32,845 nt of DNA from a virus: positions 1-32,845 of the IMG/VR virus record IMGVR_UViG_3300017963_000555; one strand, written 5' to 3'. A model generated the notes under the pieces. The model saw only the letters and a list, made by a program, of their open reading frames with translations, had not been told where the DNA came from and ran no database searches. Shown here piece by piece: positions 31,501 through 32,845 of the stretch (within the stretch, counting starts at the first letter, position 1; each line of letters opens with the position of its first letter). The position numbers and the translations under genes were made by a program.

Positions 31501-32845
31501 CGGCCGCCCGCCCGGACTTCATCGACTCTGGCTATGCGTCCTACCTGAAGCGCCAGGCCAAGCGCGGCGAGATCGTCCAGAAGGACGACGGCACCGTGGC
31601 GAAGCCCCCCGAGGGGAAAGATCCGCCGGAGGGCGGGATCGGCCAGGTGAAGCCCGAGCTATCGAAGAAGCCCATCCAAGCGGTGCTGAACGATGCGCGG
31701 GCGGTGAAGCCCAACGAGACCACTGTTCGAGCGGAGCCCAAGCGTCTGGAGGGTGAGAGTGAGGCGGATTTCAAGGCGCGCCGTGATCTGGAGAAGTGGT
31801 TCGAGCAGCAGAACGAGGCCAAGAAGCGCCAGGAGGATCTACGCAAGGGCTCGGGCAGCGACGACAGCCCGACACTCTGGCAGCTCCCGCTACTGGCCCT
31901 CGGTACTGCGGGCGCGCTCGCGTGGGCAGCGAATGGCGAGGAGACTGAAGGTGCTGTCCCCGTAATCGCGTCGGCATTCCTGATACCCATTGGGCGGAAG
32001 GGCTTCCTTGCGCCAGCCGGACGGGGCGGTTCCGGCGGTCGGGGCAAGAGCAAGCCCCGCCCAATGGCAATCTCCGGCGGCAACACTCCGATCGAGCGGT
32101 GGACAAAGCGCATCCTCGACCGCGAAGCGAAGATGGCCGAGCCGAAGAGCCCGGTCGAGACGAAGGATGACGCGATCAAGGCCGATCGCAGCAAGCCGGG
32201 TCCGAAGAAGTCGCAGGAGACGCTCGACGAGGTGAACGAGCTGGTCCGGAAGATCGAGACCACCGAGGGCAAGGACGCACTGATGACGGCCGACGAGCTG
32301 AGTGAGTTCGCCGTGGGTGGTGTGACCAACACGGGTGGCGACACCTACCTGCGCGCACAGGAAGCAGCTCGGGGGATCACTCCGCCGAAGATCAACTCGA
32401 AGACGGTGACGGAGTTCTTCCGCACGATCGGCCATGCACTCACCAACAAGTTCGGCGAGTGGGGCAAGCTCATCGGCACCCCGATCGTGAGCCTGGTGGC
32501 CGAGTCGCAGCGGCGCTGGCGGGTGCACAACGAGGATCTCGTGCAGCTCTCCGACCTGCGCTACGACGTGCCGCTCTCCACGCATCGCCGGCCAGGACAG
32601 AAGCGCAGCGACTATCGCAACCTGCACGACATCATGCGGCAGCTCTACTGGCGCACGGTGATGGTGCGCTACCACAAGCGCGACATCCGATACTTCGAGC
32701 GGGCGAAGAAGCGCGGCCAGCTCGGGGAGCGGGTCGAGCGGCTGGGCACGTACAAGACGCTCGAAACTGCGAAGCGAACGCTCGAAGAGGTGCGTGCCTC
32801 GCGCCCGAGGGGCAACTACCGGATCAAGCAGACGAAGCTCGGGTA
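28596..32845 (+). CDS. Giant internal virion protein, open at the right edge
   Basis: ATG 28596, six bases after AGGGAGGT, opens a frame with no stop to the end of the window: at least 1416 residues. The N-terminal 200 residues contain amphipathic and hydrophobic stretches (VLADMGLLTMASLAMQRA). A long basic, Pro- and Lys/Arg-rich region follows, then a membrane-like segment (LWQLPLLALGTAGALAWAAN, about 1094-1113). Three similar helix-strand-strand modules occur near 572-609, 660-714 and 1385 to the edge. Position and size suggest the largest ejection/core protein; no lytic transglycosylase motif is visible in the sequenced part. A parS site lies at codons 789-793. Confidence 0.7.
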   Translation, partial: MPELSTRQLQKLSTEELARYLRTKSLGDTTESAAPATRREQQMAQSPIPRALQPFVQPVLRLGAGVAEGIGDMPMSVMEEFSALGNNLARLFGTAGQTIGNVLQGDFDIETPEGLRELEDVELPRLSIVPQLEARNILIEANMLERIAQHGGEFASSFVYPVGVVGKAMTAKGFTKVLADMGLLTMASLAMQRAEARQAGVELTPRDYGTNVLFSSVAVPAGALTSKIAISSIQRLLNTELGETARRLASDIALGGAFGTFGSVQEGISPFSKEGLEKIATEIVGFTLGNTMAVLYPGPAKPFSKAQVEESLRISEEIIREYGIGLSEPPRPGQPTGKEPDYIRSVARSTYENLMTPLLETPGVRIEITPEALAAGTGVSLKQAGRIVRKPVPTEEILGEKWQAAQLEAAREAGLGVYNETAYRLKQLSPGDRKVYEAQREKLSPESRDALYMSRRRLEEAFQRDPEFAGDIAEVVEQRVGRARLRRSAGAEQAQREVEAMEADLSRPAREAQARELQEGMQPRFTEGEDTATPRGRGEPATRAEDVRPELAHEDRRLPGPGGRYVSGPARTREALQNRLEERRLKGENVRIVPTVEENGTRRFRILQERRGGPVSEPRREPEAEPTVTGRKRQAAVRKKTPEKTEGKEFPRALNDPEGLLSKLYSNKNRARKALERLEELNPNAEFKLRRSITTTSRKPGQPRQKRTMYSIEAPQTGGRQETVTRAEPQTRIVQERKPSKTAMRKARDKQRQADRAVSPVEVRRRPGGPDADEGGGGGRQAPIVPIDVSRETPAEAAVAGLQSRRKGGQTPASAAGQPSATPKVTGKGKTPQAPKTPEQRARLKPRVVPDAVPKTNTQTAARKQFGAPKEGKTLAEYNKEIRALEREIADTEARARVFANQARPPRGDARYKLWSKAKAMRAAARNLIFQRAQLKENRAAWKEVRKPRALTEMDVFGQRGGTSLRRYSAARPDFIDSGYASYLKRQAKRGEIVQKDDGTVAKPPEGKDPPEGGIGQVKPELSKKPIQAVLNDARAVKPNETTVRAEPKRLEGESEADFKARRDLEKWFEQQNEAKKRQEDLRKGSGSDDSPTLWQLPLLALGTAGALAWAANGEETEGAVPVIASAFLIPIGRKGFLAPAGRGGSGGRGKSKPRPMAISGGNTPIERWTKRILDREAKMAEPKSPVETKDDAIKADRSKPGPKKSQETLDEVNELVRKIETTEGKDALMTADELSEFAVGGVTNTGGDTYLRAQEAARGITPPKINSKTVTEFFRTIGHALTNKFGEWGKLIGTPIVSLVAESQRRWRVHNEDLVQLSDLRYDVPLSTHRRPGQKRSDYRNLHDIMRQLYWRTVMVRYHKRDIRYFERAKKRGQLGERVERLGTYKTLETAKRTLEEVRASRPRGNYRIKQTKLG
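30960..30973. promoter_or_regulatory. parS-like ParB-binding site
   Basis: GTTTCACGTGAAAC is a perfect 14-bp palindrome identical to the core of bacterial chromosomal parS, the loading site of ParB in the ParABS segregation system. The flanking base is T on the left as in the consensus and C instead of A on the right, so 15 of 16 positions match. In frame it encodes VSRET within the giant virion gene. No parA or parB gene is visible in the window, so any binding protein would come from the host or from elsewhere in the phage. A chance 14-bp match in 33 kb is expected about once in ten thousand windows. Confidence 0.8.

Noticed and set aside
1-32845. tRNA genes, integrase or attachment sites
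   Set aside because: I saw no cloverleaf-like sequence, recombinase motif or duplicated att-type core on either strand; this was by eye and not exhaustive.

Overview
The window is part of the genome of a tailed double-stranded DNA phage, GC-rich and with almost no intergenic space. The gene order points to a short-tailed (podovirus-like) virion: terminase, portal, scaffold, major capsid protein, adaptor, fibre, second adaptor, spike, nozzle, then three internal virion proteins. No tail tube, sheath or tape-measure gene is visible. No polymerase, integrase, repressor or tRNA gene is seen, so lifestyle cannot be decided and the window is only part of the genome. The host is not identifiable from the sequence; most virion proteins are called from gene order plus motifs.

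Layout. Positions 1-156 carry the 3' end of a rightward ORF. A non-coding stretch (157-298) with three helically phased dyad repeats follows. From 5046 down to 299, nineteen small genes run leftward in a tightly coupled array, most joined by ATGA/GTGA or short overlaps. This looks like an early/accessory operon: many zinc-ribbon proteins, one SLOG/DUF2493 protein, one protein with a twin-arginine signal peptide, and two tiny single-pass membrane proteins. A divergent control region (5047-5117) separates it from the rightward genes.

Rightward, an SSB gene and an M15-type peptidase gene are closed by a strong terminator (6185-6221). The late genes then begin with the terminase large subunit. 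It is encoded in two pieces: an ATPase gene (6296-7084) and a nuclease gene (9452-10357). Four intact genes lie between them: two tandem paralogues of unknown function, a small membrane protein and a 174-aa unknown. Head genes (portal, scaffold, capsid, decoration-like) occupy 10786-15868, and tail and fibre genes 16182-26635. From 26638 to the right edge lie internal virion (ejection-type) proteins, the last of at least 1416 residues and still open.

Most unusual points: the split terminase with four genes in the gap; a perfect 14-bp bacterial chromosome-type parS site inside the giant virion gene (30960-30973); the phased dyad repeats at 218-275; the Tat signal peptide on a small phage protein; a beta-sandwich module present twice in one virion protein and inserted once in the nozzle protein; and two adaptor-type genes in one tail cluster.
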